This document shows, one piece after another, positions 18,366-26,912 of a stretch of 64,000 nucleotides of DNA. Each line of letters starts with the position of its first letter. The stretch's first letter is position 1. The DNA comes from Alphaproteobacteria bacterium (GTDB lineage Bacteria > Pseudomonadota > Alphaproteobacteria > Ferrovibrionales > Ferrovibrionaceae), in the NCBI GenBank assembly GCA_017307375.1, contig JAFKFH010000013.1, positions 124,001 to 188,000 on the forward strand, written 5' to 3'. Made by a program: the position numbers and the translations under genes. Under the pieces are notes generated by a model. The model did no database searches, was not told where the DNA came from, and saw only the letters and a list, made by a program, of their open reading frames with translations.

Positions 18366-20744
18366 ATGGGGGCACAGAAGACCGTCGGCATCGCCGCCGC
18401 GATCGCCTTGTTGCTGACGATCGACCCGGTCGTGGCCGCAACGCCGAAGGCAAAGACACCACCCAAGGAGACGCAGCCGGTCGCCGCCGTTCCGGTGCCC
18501 AGGCCTCGTCCGACGCCGCCTGCGATCGCGCGCTCGGCCCCGGCCCCGGCCCCATCGGCGCGCGCCGCCCTTCGCATCGACGACGAGGTGCTCGACAGCG
18601 TCGAGCGACTGTCGCTGCTGCCCCCCGGCGCCGTGGTCAAGCCCGCCGCGCCGGTGGACGAGGAACCGGTGGCGGCCGCCGTCGCCGCGATCAATCCGAT
18701 CAAGGCTGCGGTGGCAGCACCTGCCGTCGCCGCCATCAAGGCTCCGCCCCGTCCCGCCGCGGCGCCGCCCGGCGAAGCCGCGCCACCGCCTGCCAGCCTG
18801 ATGGGCGGTCCGCTGCGCCCGCTGACTGCCGAACAGCGCGCGCTGGCCTTGCGTGCGCTGGCCCTGATCGAAGGCGGACAGGCCGACAAGGGTGGTGCGC
18901 TGGCCGATCAGCTGCGGGGCCAGACCGCATTGGTCTCGTATCTCGACTACGAACGGCTGCGCCGCAGCGGATCCGGCGCCTCGTTCGGCGAAATCACGGA
19001 ATTCGTCCGCACCCATCGCGATTGGCCGCGTCAGGAAATGCTGCAGCGCCGGGCCGAGGAAGCGATCACCGGTTCGGAACCGGCGGACCGGCTGATGGCA
19101 TGGTTCGCCGAGAATCCGCCGGTCACCGGCATCGGCATGGTCCGCTATGGCGAGTTGCTGGCCGCCCGCGGCGGCGATGCCCAACCCTGGCTGCGCCGCG
19201 CCTGGATCGAAGGGACGTTCTCCCCGCAGGAAGAAGCGGCGTTCCTGGGCCGCAACGGCAGCCATCTCGCGGCAATCGACCACTATCGCCGGGCCGACCG
19301 GCTGCTGTGGGAATCCAACGTTGCTGCCGACGCGGTGCGCCGCCTGCTGCCGATGCTCGACGACGGACACCGCGCGCTGGTCGAGGCGCGGCTGGCCTTC
19401 CGCCTCGGCACCAAGAACCCGGAGGGCCTGGTTGCGCGCGTGCCCCAGAAGCTCGTCGGCGACCCTGGCCTGGCCTATGAGCGGATCAGGGCGCGCGAGC
19501 GTCAGGGGCGAGACGACGACAGCGACATCGCGCTATCCGGCCCGCCGGCCGACCCTGCCCAAGGCGACAAGTTCTGGGCGCTGCGCCAGGCCCAGGCGCG
19601 CAAGGCGCTGGCCGACGGCCGGGTGGCCGCCGCCTATCGCTACGCCGCCAATCACGGCGCGCTGTCCGGCGGATCGCTTGCCGAAGCCGAATTTCTCGCC
19701 GGCTGGATCGCTTTGCGGCTGAACGAAAATCCCCGTCAGGCCATCCAGCATTTCGAGAAGCTGAACGCGGCGGTGAAGTTTCCGATTTCGAAGGCGCGCG
19801 CCGCCTACTGGCTCGGCCGCTCGCACGAGGCCGGGCGCGATCCCGCCGTCGCGCGGCGCTGGTATCTCGAAGCTGCCGAGCATCCGACGACCTTCTACGG
19901 CCAGTTGGCCCTGGGCAAGCTCGGCCAGCGCAACGGCCTCGACCTGCCGGCCGCGCCCAAATCGTCGCCGGCCGAGCGCGAAAGGTTCAATCGCCGCGAG
20001 TTGGTCGCGGTCGTCCGCCAGCTCGACGAGCTCGGCCAGGCGGACCGTCTGCGCCCGTTCCTGCTGCGGCTGCAGGAGACTTCGGCGACCCTGGGCGAAC
20101 GCGCCCTGACCGCCCAGCTCGCCCGGGAAATCGGCCGCGTCGACCTGGCACTGGCCGTAGCCAAGCGCGCCCACCAGGGCGGCTATCTCGTCACCGATGC
20201 GTACTTCCCGATCATCGACGTCTTGTCGAAGGGCGATTTCGGCCTCGATCCCGCCGTGGTGATGGCAGTGGCCCGGCAGGAGAGCGAGTTCAACGCCGGC
20301 GCCGTGTCGCCGGCCGGCGCGCTTGGCCTGATGCAGCTGATGCCGGCGACCGCCAAGGAAGTCTCCCGGAAACTGAACCTCAGCTACGCCGCCGACAAGC
20401 TGACCAACGATCCGCGGTTCAACGCGACCCTCGGATCGAGCTACATGGCCGGGCTGATCGAGAACTGGAGCGGCAACCTTGCGCTGGCCGCCGCCGCCTA
20501 CAATGCCGGCGAAGGCCGCGTGCGCAAGTGGATCAAGGATTGGGGCGACCCGCGTACCGGCGAGATCGACCCGGTCGACTGGATCGAGATGATCCCGTTC
20601 TCGGAAACGCGCAACTATGTCCAGCGCGTGGTCGAAGGCGTGCAGGTCTATCGCCAGTTGACGCGCGGCAGCGTGCCGATGACGCTCGACGCCGACATCC
20701 GCGGCCGCGGCACCGGCCGGCGGGCGGAAGCCACCGCGGAGTGA
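18366..20744 (+). CDS. slt: Soluble lytic murein transglycosylase (Slt70-like)
   Basis: A 792-residue periplasmic enzyme that cleaves peptidoglycan with formation of 1,6-anhydromuropeptides. A signal peptide covers residues 1-26, followed by an Ala/Pro-rich stretch to about residue 155, then a long alpha-helical superhelix, and a C-terminal SLT domain with catalytic Glu in ARQESEFNAGAVSPAGA, then GLMQLMPATAKEV and AAAYNAGEGRV. The ATG at 18366 begins the signal peptide; upstream in-frame codons do not. It is divergent from dapA across 235 bases. Confidence 0.95.
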   Translation: MGAQKTVGIAAAIALLLTIDPVVAATPKAKTPPKETQPVAAVPVPRPRPTPPAIARSAPAPAPSARAALRIDDEVLDSVERLSLLPPGAVVKPAAPVDEEPVAAAVAAINPIKAAVAAPAVAAIKAPPRPAAAPPGEAAPPPASLMGGPLRPLTAEQRALALRALALIEGGQADKGGALADQLRGQTALVSYLDYERLRRSGSGASFGEITEFVRTHRDWPRQEMLQRRAEEAITGSEPADRLMAWFAENPPVTGIGMVRYGELLAARGGDAQPWLRRAWIEGTFSPQEEAAFLGRNGSHLAAIDHYRRADRLLWESNVAADAVRRLLPMLDDGHRALVEARLAFRLGTKNPEGLVARVPQKLVGDPGLAYERIRARERQGRDDDSDIALSGPPADPAQGDKFWALRQAQARKALADGRVAAAYRYAANHGALSGGSLAEAEFLAGWIALRLNENPRQAIQHFEKLNAAVKFPISKARAAYWLGRSHEAGRDPAVARRWYLEAAEHPTTFYGQLALGKLGQRNGLDLPAAPKSSPAERERFNRRELVAVVRQLDELGQADRLRPFLLRLQETSATLGERALTAQLAREIGRVDLALAVAKRAHQGGYLVTDAYFPIIDVLSKGDFGLDPAVVMAVARQESEFNAGAVSPAGALGLMQLMPATAKEVSRKLNLSYAADKLTNDPRFNATLGSSYMAGLIENWSGNLALAAAAYNAGEGRVRKWIKDWGDPRTGEIDPVDWIEMIPFSETRNYVQRVVEGVQVYRQLTRGSVPMTLDADIRGRGTGRRAEATAE

Positions 20745-20801
20745 ACCGCCGCCGGCAAGTCGCCGCAATCTTGCCGTGATTCAGCCTCAAGAAAGATTCC
20801 G

Positions 20802-21671
20802 ATGAAACAGGAACACCCCTACGTCGAGCGCGTGGTGCATGCCGAGGACGATGTCGCCCTCGCCTACCGGGTCTACGGTGCCGACCGGACCGAACGCACG
20901 CCCCTGCTCTGCCTCACCGGCCTGACCCGCAATGCCCGCGATTTCGACCCGATCGGGCGCCGCCATGGCGCCGAGCGGCGCGTGCTGTGCCTCGACTGGC
21001 GCGGCCGCGGCAAGTCGGGCTACGATCCGAACTACCAGAACTACGCACCGCCGACCTATGTGCGCGACGTCATGGCCCTGCTGGCGGCCGAGAATGTCCA
21101 TCGCGTGGTCATTCTGGGGACCTCGCTGGGCGGCCTGGTTGCCATGGGGCTTGCCGCCGCCGTCCCCGCGCTGATCGCCGGCATCGTCCTGAACGATATC
21201 GGCCCGGTGGTGTCCGAAGACGGTCGCCGGCGCATCGCCGGCTATGTCGGCCGCGATACCCGCTTTCCCGATCTCGCCAGCGCTGCTGCCGCGTTGCGGC
21301 AGCAATTCGGCGGCGCCTATCCCGACCTGTCGCCGGAAGGCTGGATGACCCAGGCCGAGAACACCTTCACCCGCGACGAGGCGGCCGGCAACTGGCGGCT
21401 CGACTACGACCTCAAGCTCGGCGATGCGGTGCGCGAGCAGGCAACCGGCACGGTTCCCGATCTGTGGCCGCTGTTCGGCGCGCTGAAGCCGATCCCCACG
21501 CTGGTCATTCACGGCAAGTTGTCCGACGTCCTCGACCAGCCGACGGTCGAGCGCATGCGACGCGAGAAGCCGGACCTGCAGCTCTGCACCGTCCCCAATC
21601 GCGGCCATGTCCCGCTGCTCGACGAACCGGAATGCGTGGGTGCCCTCGATGACTTCCTCAAGCGTTTCTGA
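20802..21671 (+). CDS. Alpha/beta hydrolase
   Basis: A 289-residue hydrolase with the full alpha/beta fold pattern: oxyanion segment LTGLTRNARDFD, DWRGRGKSG, nucleophile elbow GTSLGG (Ser108), acidic residue in HGKLSDVLD and catalytic His in NRGHVPLLDEP. It has no signal peptide. The substrate cannot be told; the sequence resembles esterase-like and ring-cleavage-product hydrolases. Its last 23 bases overlap the threonine dehydratase start, so these genes are coupled. Confidence 0.92.
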   Translation: MKQEHPYVERVVHAEDDVALAYRVYGADRTERTPLLCLTGLTRNARDFDPIGRRHGAERRVLCLDWRGRGKSGYDPNYQNYAPPTYVRDVMALLAAENVHRVVILGTSLGGLVAMGLAAAVPALIAGIVLNDIGPVVSEDGRRRIAGYVGRDTRFPDLASAAAALRQQFGGAYPDLSPEGWMTQAENTFTRDEAAGNWRLDYDLKLGDAVREQATGTVPDLWPLFGALKPIPTLVIHGKLSDVLDQPTVERMRREKPDLQLCTVPNRGHVPLLDEPECVGALDDFLKRF

Positions 21672-22650
21672 TCCGGTCCTCGCCGATGTCGAGGCTGCGG
21701 CAGACCGCATCGCCTCGACCGCCATCGTCACCCCGCTTCTCGAAAGCCCGCTGCTGAACGACCGCCTCGGCTTTCGCCTGTTCGTCAAGGCCGAGCCGCT
21801 GCAGCGCACCGGCAGTTTCAAGTTCCGCGGCGCGATGAACCGGCTGGCCCAGCTCGACACCGGCGAGCGCAAGCGGGGCGTCGTCGCCTTCTCGTCGGGC
21901 AACCATGCGCAGGGTGTCGCACTGGCGGCAAAGCTGCTGGGCGTTCCCGCCGTCATCGTCATGCCGGCGGATGCGCCGGCGATCAAGATCGCCAATACCC
22001 GCGCCTATGGCGCCGAGGTCGTGCTGTACGACCGCCGCACCGAAGACCGCGAGGCGATCGGCGCGAAATACGCCAGCGACCGCGGGATGACCGTCGTGCC
22101 GCCCTACGAGGATGCGCGGATCATCGCCGGCCAGGGGACGGTCGGGCTGGAGATCTGCCGGCAGTTGGACGGTCTGGGGCTCAAGCCCGGCGCGGTGCTG
22201 GCCAACACGTCGGGCGGCGGGCTGATTGCGGGTGTCGCGATCGCAGTGCGCGCCCTGGCGCCGGCGGCCGACATCTTCACCTGCGAGCCCGCCGACTTCG
22301 ACGACATGGGCCGTTCGCTGGTCGCCGGCCGTCGTGTCGCGAATCCGCCGGGGGGCGTGTCGCAATGCGACGCGCTGCTTGCTGCAACACCCGGCGAGAT
22401 CACCTTCCGCCTGGCCCAGCCGCGCCTGACCGGCGGGCTTGCCGTCACCGATGCCGAGGTCGACGACGCGATGCGAGCAGCCTTCGAATACTTCAAGCTG
22501 GTGGTCGAGCCGGGCGGCGCCGTGGCGCTCGCCAGCGTGCTGACGGGCCGTTTGCCCCGGCGCTACGACAACGTCGTGGTCGTCGCCTCGGGCGGCAATG
22601 TCGACGCGCCGGCCTTCGCCGCCGCGCTGAACCGGGCGCAACCGCTGTGA
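21649..22650 (+). CDS. Threonine/serine dehydratase, PLP-dependent
   Basis: A 333-residue fold-type II PLP enzyme. The PLP lysine is in RTGSFKFRGA, the phosphate loop is SGGGLIAG, and SSGNHAQGVAL lies between them. There is no C-terminal ACT domain, so it resembles the catabolic threonine dehydratase and serine racemase branch, not feedback-controlled IlvA. The true start is ATG 21649, inside the hydrolase gene; a longer frame from 21607 is read in another frame of that gene. The next gene begins in a GTGA overlap with its stop. Confidence 0.93.
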   Translation: MTSSSVSDPVLADVEAAADRIASTAIVTPLLESPLLNDRLGFRLFVKAEPLQRTGSFKFRGAMNRLAQLDTGERKRGVVAFSSGNHAQGVALAAKLLGVPAVIVMPADAPAIKIANTRAYGAEVVLYDRRTEDREAIGAKYASDRGMTVVPPYEDARIIAGQGTVGLEICRQLDGLGLKPGAVLANTSGGGLIAGVAIAVRALAPAADIFTCEPADFDDMGRSLVAGRRVANPPGGVSQCDALLAATPGEITFRLAQPRLTGGLAVTDAEVDDAMRAAFEYFKLVVEPGGAVALASVLTGRLPRRYDNVVVVASGGNVDAPAFAAALNRAQPL

Positions 22651-23630
22651 GCGCGCGGCGGAGGCTGACGGCCCTCGCGCTGCTGACCGCGGCGCTGCTG
22701 GCGCGGCCAGCCGGTGCCGCCGACTTCGTGCCGGCCCTGGTCTATGCGACCGGCGCCAAGTTCGACAAGTCGTTCAACGAAGGCGCCTACGAAGGCGCCG
22801 AGCGCTTCAAGGCCGAGACCGGCATTGCCTATCTCGAATACCAGCCGCAGAACCCCGGCGAGTTCGAGCGCGGCGTGACCGCGCTGATCCGGCGCGGGGC
22901 CAGCCAGATCGCGGCGATCGGCTTCTACTACGCCACGCCGCTCAAGGACCTGGCCCCCAAGCACCCGGACGTTCACTTCACGCTGATCGACGCGGTGGTC
23001 GATCTGCCCAATGTCGAATCGATCACCTACAAGGAGAACGAGGGCGCGTTCCTCGCCGGGATGCTGGCGGCGATGGCATCGAAGAGCGGCCGCATCGGCT
23101 TCATCGGCGCGATCGACATTCCGCTGATCCGCAAGTTCTCGACCGGTTACGAATACGGCGCCCATTACGCGCGGCCGGATGCCCAGGTCCTCCTGAACTT
23201 CGTCGGCGTCACGCCGGCGGCCTTCAACGATCCGACCACGGCCGGCGAAGTGGCACGCAGCCAGTTGATCCGTGGCGCCGACGTGCTGTTCGCCGGGGCG
23301 GGCCTGTCCAATATCGGCATCTTCGATGCCGCCAAGATGCAAGGCGACCTCGCCATCGGCGTCGACGCCAACCAGAACGGCCTCTATCCCGGTTCGATCC
23401 TGACCTCGCAGCTCAAGCGGGTCGACACCGCGGTGTACGAGAGCTTCATGGCCGGCAAGGAAGGCTTCTGGCGGGCCGGCATGCGCGAACTGGGGCTGAA
23501 GGAGAAGGGCGTCGACATCGCCTTCGACCAGTATAACGCGCCCCTGGTGACCGACGACATGCGCTTCCGTATCGAACGGGCCCGCAACGCGATCATCGAC
23601 GGCCAGATCGTCGTGCCCTCGAAGCCCTGA
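22647..23630 (+). CDS. BMP/PnrA-family ABC transporter substrate-binding protein
   Basis: A 327-residue periplasmic lipoprotein-like binding protein of the Med/BMP family, which mostly binds nucleosides. It begins at GTG 22647 with a signal peptide ending near PAGAADF. The first strand VPALVYATGAKFDKSFNEGAYEG and later KENEGAFLAGMLAA and GFIGAIDIPLIRKF are diagnostic. No permease or ATPase genes are adjacent; the neighbours are a dehydratase and an MFS pump, so the transporter partner is elsewhere or absent. There is no lipobox Cys. Confidence 0.9.
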   Translation: MSARRRLTALALLTAALLARPAGAADFVPALVYATGAKFDKSFNEGAYEGAERFKAETGIAYLEYQPQNPGEFERGVTALIRRGASQIAAIGFYYATPLKDLAPKHPDVHFTLIDAVVDLPNVESITYKENEGAFLAGMLAAMASKSGRIGFIGAIDIPLIRKFSTGYEYGAHYARPDAQVLLNFVGVTPAAFNDPTTAGEVARSQLIRGADVLFAGAGLSNIGIFDAAKMQGDLAIGVDANQNGLYPGSILTSQLKRVDTAVYESFMAGKEGFWRAGMRELGLKEKGVDIAFDQYNAPLVTDDMRFRIERARNAIIDGQIVVPSKP

Positions 23631-23645
23631 GGTCGCCGTACAGGA

Positions 23646-24887
23646 ATGCGCTTGCCGGGGGGCCTCGGCAATGTCGCTGCCGCGCTGAGCCAGACCGGTT
23701 ATCGCCGCTTCGTCATTGCCAGTATTGTTTCGCTGTCGGGAACCTGGTTGCAGCGCATAGCCGTGGGCTGGCTGGCCTGGGAACTGACCCGGTCGGCCAC
23801 GTGGCTCGGGCTGATGGCGATGGCCGACCTGATCCCGCCTTTGTTCCTGGCGCCGATCACCGGGGCCATGGCCGACCGCCACGACAAGCTGCGGCTGATC
23901 CGCATCACCCAGACCGGCGGGTTGATCCAGGCGGTGCTGCTGGCATTGCTGGCCGGGCTCGGATGGCTCGACATCTGGGGGCTGTTCCTGCTGACCGTCG
24001 GGCTCGGCGTGCTCAACGCCGCCAACCAGCCGGCGCGGCTGGCGCTGATGCCGCTGCTGGTCGACCGCTCGATGCTGCCCGCGGCGATCGCGATCAATTC
24101 GATCACCTTCAACGTCGCCCGCTTCATCGGCCCCGCGATCGGCGGCATCGTTCTGGCCCAGGGCGGCTCGACCCTGGCATTCGCGCTGAATGCCGCGACC
24201 TATGTCGGCTTCCTGGTCGCCATTCACGGGATCACGGTGTCCGAGCCGCAAGCCGCCGGCACGCGGCCCAGCGTGTGGCGCGAGAGCGCGGCGGGCATCG
24301 CCTATGCCGCGCGCCATCCGGCGATCGGGCCGATCTTCCTGCTGATGGCGCTGGGCGGTTTCGGCGCCCGCGGCATGCTGGAACTGCTGCCCGGCTTCGC
24401 CGACCATGTCTTCGACAGCGGCGCCGACGGCTTTGCCTCGCTGATGGCGGTGCTCGGCCTCGGGGCCGTCGCCGGCGGCATGTTCATGATGCTGCGCTCC
24501 GGCGGGGTCAGCGGCCTGTCGCGCCTGGTGATCCATGGATCGGGCGGGCTAGGCCTGGCGCTCGCCGCCTTTCTCGTCAGCCCGGCCCTGGGTCCGGCGC
24601 TGGTCGCGATCTTCGTGGTCGGGACGATGGCGGTGCTGTCGGCGATCTCGGCCCAGACCCTGGTGCAGTATGCCGCCGCGCCGGCGACCCGCGGCCGCAC
24701 CTTGGCGCTCTACGGCATGATCCTGACGGCCGGGCCGGCGCTGGGCGCGCTGGCCTTCGGCGGGCTGTCAGAACTGATCGGCCTCCGGCTCGCCGGCGCG
24801 GTCGGCGTGGCGGTGACCCTGGCGGGCTGGGGCCTGGCCCTGCGCCGCCGGCGCGGTATCGCCGGAGCGGAGACTTCGGCAGGATAG
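23646..24887 (+). CDS. MFS transporter, EntS-like
   Basis: A 413-residue inner-membrane carrier with about 12 hydrophobic helices. The opening GYRRFVIASIVSLSGTWLQR and GWLAWELTRSATWLGL, plus the loop MADRHDKLRLI between helices 2 and 3, match the MFS_3/EntS branch of drug and siderophore exporters. It starts 15 bases after the BMP gene and is probably on the same transcript. The substrate is unknown. Confidence 0.92.
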   Translation: MRLPGGLGNVAAALSQTGYRRFVIASIVSLSGTWLQRIAVGWLAWELTRSATWLGLMAMADLIPPLFLAPITGAMADRHDKLRLIRITQTGGLIQAVLLALLAGLGWLDIWGLFLLTVGLGVLNAANQPARLALMPLLVDRSMLPAAIAINSITFNVARFIGPAIGGIVLAQGGSTLAFALNAATYVGFLVAIHGITVSEPQAAGTRPSVWRESAAGIAYAARHPAIGPIFLLMALGGFGARGMLELLPGFADHVFDSGADGFASLMAVLGLGAVAGGMFMMLRSGGVSGLSRLVIHGSGGLGLALAAFLVSPALGPALVAIFVVGTMAVLSAISAQTLVQYAAAPATRGRTLALYGMILTAGPALGALAFGGLSELIGLRLAGAVGVAVTLAGWGLALRRRRGIAGAETSAG

Positions 24888-24972
24888 ATCGAGCCCTTCA
24901 GCCGGTTGACAATCGGCATGAGGGAAATGAAGCCGGGGCGAAATCAATCTTACCGGGCAGCGCAACTTTCGC

Positions 24973-25890
24973 TCAGACGGTGTTGTCGTTGGCCAGCACC
25001 TGGCGCTGGCGCTTCTTCGAGCGCTCCGCCGCATCGGCCTGTTGCGAGGCGACGTCGGGCTTGCCGAAGTCGTTCAGCGTCTCGGTCATCTTCGACAGGA
25101 CCATGACCGTCTCGGGCGCCACCAGCCCGCCGGGCGGACCGTTCCAGCCGGCCGTCGTCACCCGCGAGCCGCCGGCACCCATCGTCGAATCGCGGGCGGT
25201 CGGCAGCGGCTGGACCAGGGCCTGCATGTTGCCGAATTCCGCCTGCTTGCCGCCGATCGAGCGGGCGAAGCGCTGGTAAATTTCGCCGACGGACAGGGCG
25301 CGGCCGGAATCCTTGGCGTAGAAGACATTGCGGTTGGCGGCAGCGGCCTCGGGCAGGATCAGGTCGGCCTGGGCTGCCGAGTTTGATTTTAGCGCTGACA
25401 GAAAGCGAGAGGCCCCGGAAGGCCCGAGGAAATGAGCGAGATAGAGCTCGGTCGCCCCCGCGTTGCCGCCGGTTTCGCGCTCCAGCTTCGACTTGTTGCC
25501 GGCGGCATATTCGCCGGCCATCAGGCTGGCGAAGGTCGGATCGTCGCGCAACGCCATGATCTTGGCCTTGATCACGGGATCGCGGACGCGCGGCGTTTCC
25601 CCGGGCTTGCCCTCGATCCAGGCCGCCAGATCGCCCATGCCGTGTTCGGCCCCATGGTCGCGCACCATCTCGAGCCAGGTGCGGTCGATGAACTGGTAGA
25701 GGCCGCGGGCCGACGAGGTCGGGGCCTGCGCCTTCGGGTCGAAGCCGCTTTCCTGGGCAGCTTGTGCCATCAGGTAGGAAAAGTTTACCCCCGTCTTCTG
25801 GGAAGCGCGCTGAATCGCGGCAACCACGTCGGCCGGGGCTTTGGCGGCGAAGTCTGCGGTCTTGGCGGCGGCGGCGGCGTTCAGCGACAT
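24973..25890 (-). CDS. Lytic transglycosylase SLT-domain protein
   Basis: A 305-residue protein. The lysozyme-like core is near the N-terminus: NFSYLMAQAAQESGFDPKA with the likely catalytic Glu, then SSARGLYQFIDRTWLEMV and AGATELYLAHFLGPSGA. The C-terminal third is low in order and rich in polar residues. No clear signal peptide precedes the domain when starting at ATG 25890, which is unusual for a wall enzyme and may mean a specialised export route. It stands alone between the MFS gene and the oxygenase gene. Confidence 0.88.
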   Translation of the reverse strand: MSLNAAAAAKTADFAAKAPADVVAAIQRASQKTGVNFSYLMAQAAQESGFDPKAQAPTSSARGLYQFIDRTWLEMVRDHGAEHGMGDLAAWIEGKPGETPRVRDPVIKAKIMALRDDPTFASLMAGEYAAGNKSKLERETGGNAGATELYLAHFLGPSGASRFLSALKSNSAAQADLILPEAAAANRNVFYAKDSGRALSVGEIYQRFARSIGGKQAEFGNMQALVQPLPTARDSTMGAGGSRVTTAGWNGPPGGLVAPETVMVLSKMTETLNDFGKPDVASQQADAAERSKKRQRQVLANDNTV

Positions 25891-25949
25891 GGTCGGCGGA
25901 TCCCGGCTTGGTGGTTCCCGCAGCAGGTCAAGCAAGCCGCGTGCCAGAC

Positions 25950-26783
25950 CTAGAAGCCGGTGAACGGATCGTCCGGCCGGCGCCTGAGCCAATTGTCCGG
26001 CAGATACTCGGCCCGGCCGTCGACGACGTGCAGCGTATAGGCAAGCCGGGAGCGATCGGAGCGATTCGGCGCGCTGCGATGGGGCAGCAGGCCATGCAGC
26101 AGGATCAACGTGCCCCGGCTGGCCGGCAGCGGCACCCAGCCGTGGTCGGGCCAGGGCGCCTCGTCGCGCTCGACGAAGCGCGTCGTGTCGCCCACCCGCA
26201 GATAGTCCCGCTTGAGACCCAGACGGTGCCCGCCGGGCAAGGCCTCGAGGCAGCCATTGCCGGCCTCGGCCGCTTCCAGCGCGAACCAGAAGCCGATCAC
26301 GGAGGCCGGCTCGGTCCGGATGAAGGTCGCATCCTGGTGGGCCGAGACCTCGCCGCCGATGCCCGGCGGCTTGCAGATCACCATCGACTGGACCAGCCGC
26401 GGCTGCTCGATACCGATGGCCCCGGCAATCGCCGCCAGCCGCGGATCGCGCGAGAAATGGGCGAATTCGGGGTCGCGGTCATGCAGCGCGTGGCCGATCT
26501 TGTTGACGGCAAGCGCGGCCGGCCGCGTCAGCCGCCCGTCCGGGTCGACCGCGCCGGCCTCGTAGAACAGCGACACGCCGCCGGCCGATTCGAAGAACCG
26601 CGCATCCGCGTGACGCTGCTGTTCGTCGGTCGTGAAGATCGATACCCCCTGCGCGGGGGCAAGGGCCGCGATCAGCCCGGCGACGTGATCGGTCAGCGCG
26701 TCGCATCGGGCGGGCGTCACGAAATCCGGAACGATCAAAAAACCGTCACGGTGAAAGGCTGCTTTATCGGCGGGGCTCAGCAT
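25950..26783 (-). CDS. Phytanoyl-CoA dioxygenase (PhyH)-family protein
   Basis: A 277-residue Fe(II)/2-oxoglutarate oxygenase-fold protein. The iron triad is visible as HQD in VSAHQDATF and the distal His in LLHGLLPHRS, with Arg in RSDRSRLAYTLH to hold 2-oxoglutarate. The N-terminal FHRDGFLIVPDFV is the usual PhyH opening. The substrate is unknown. It is transcribed divergently from the REC-GGDEF-EAL gene across 129 bases. Confidence 0.9.
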   Translation of the reverse strand: MLSPADKAAFHRDGFLIVPDFVTPARCDALTDHVAGLIAALAPAQGVSIFTTDEQQRHADARFFESAGGVSLFYEAGAVDPDGRLTRPAALAVNKIGHALHDRDPEFAHFSRDPRLAAIAGAIGIEQPRLVQSMVICKPPGIGGEVSAHQDATFIRTEPASVIGFWFALEAAEAGNGCLEALPGGHRLGLKRDYLRVGDTTRFVERDEAPWPDHGWVPLPASRGTLILLHGLLPHRSAPNRSDRSRLAYTLHVVDGRAEYLPDNWLRRRPDDPFTGF

Positions 26784-26912
26784 CGAAAGCTCTTACATCT
26801 GCGCAAGTCGAATTTGGTTTCATTCTTTTGTGTTGTCTCCCCTCTTTTGGCTACTATCGTCGGCAGAACAGTTTCCATCGGCGTTCGGCAACAGACGAGA
26901 CAGTAACCCGAC

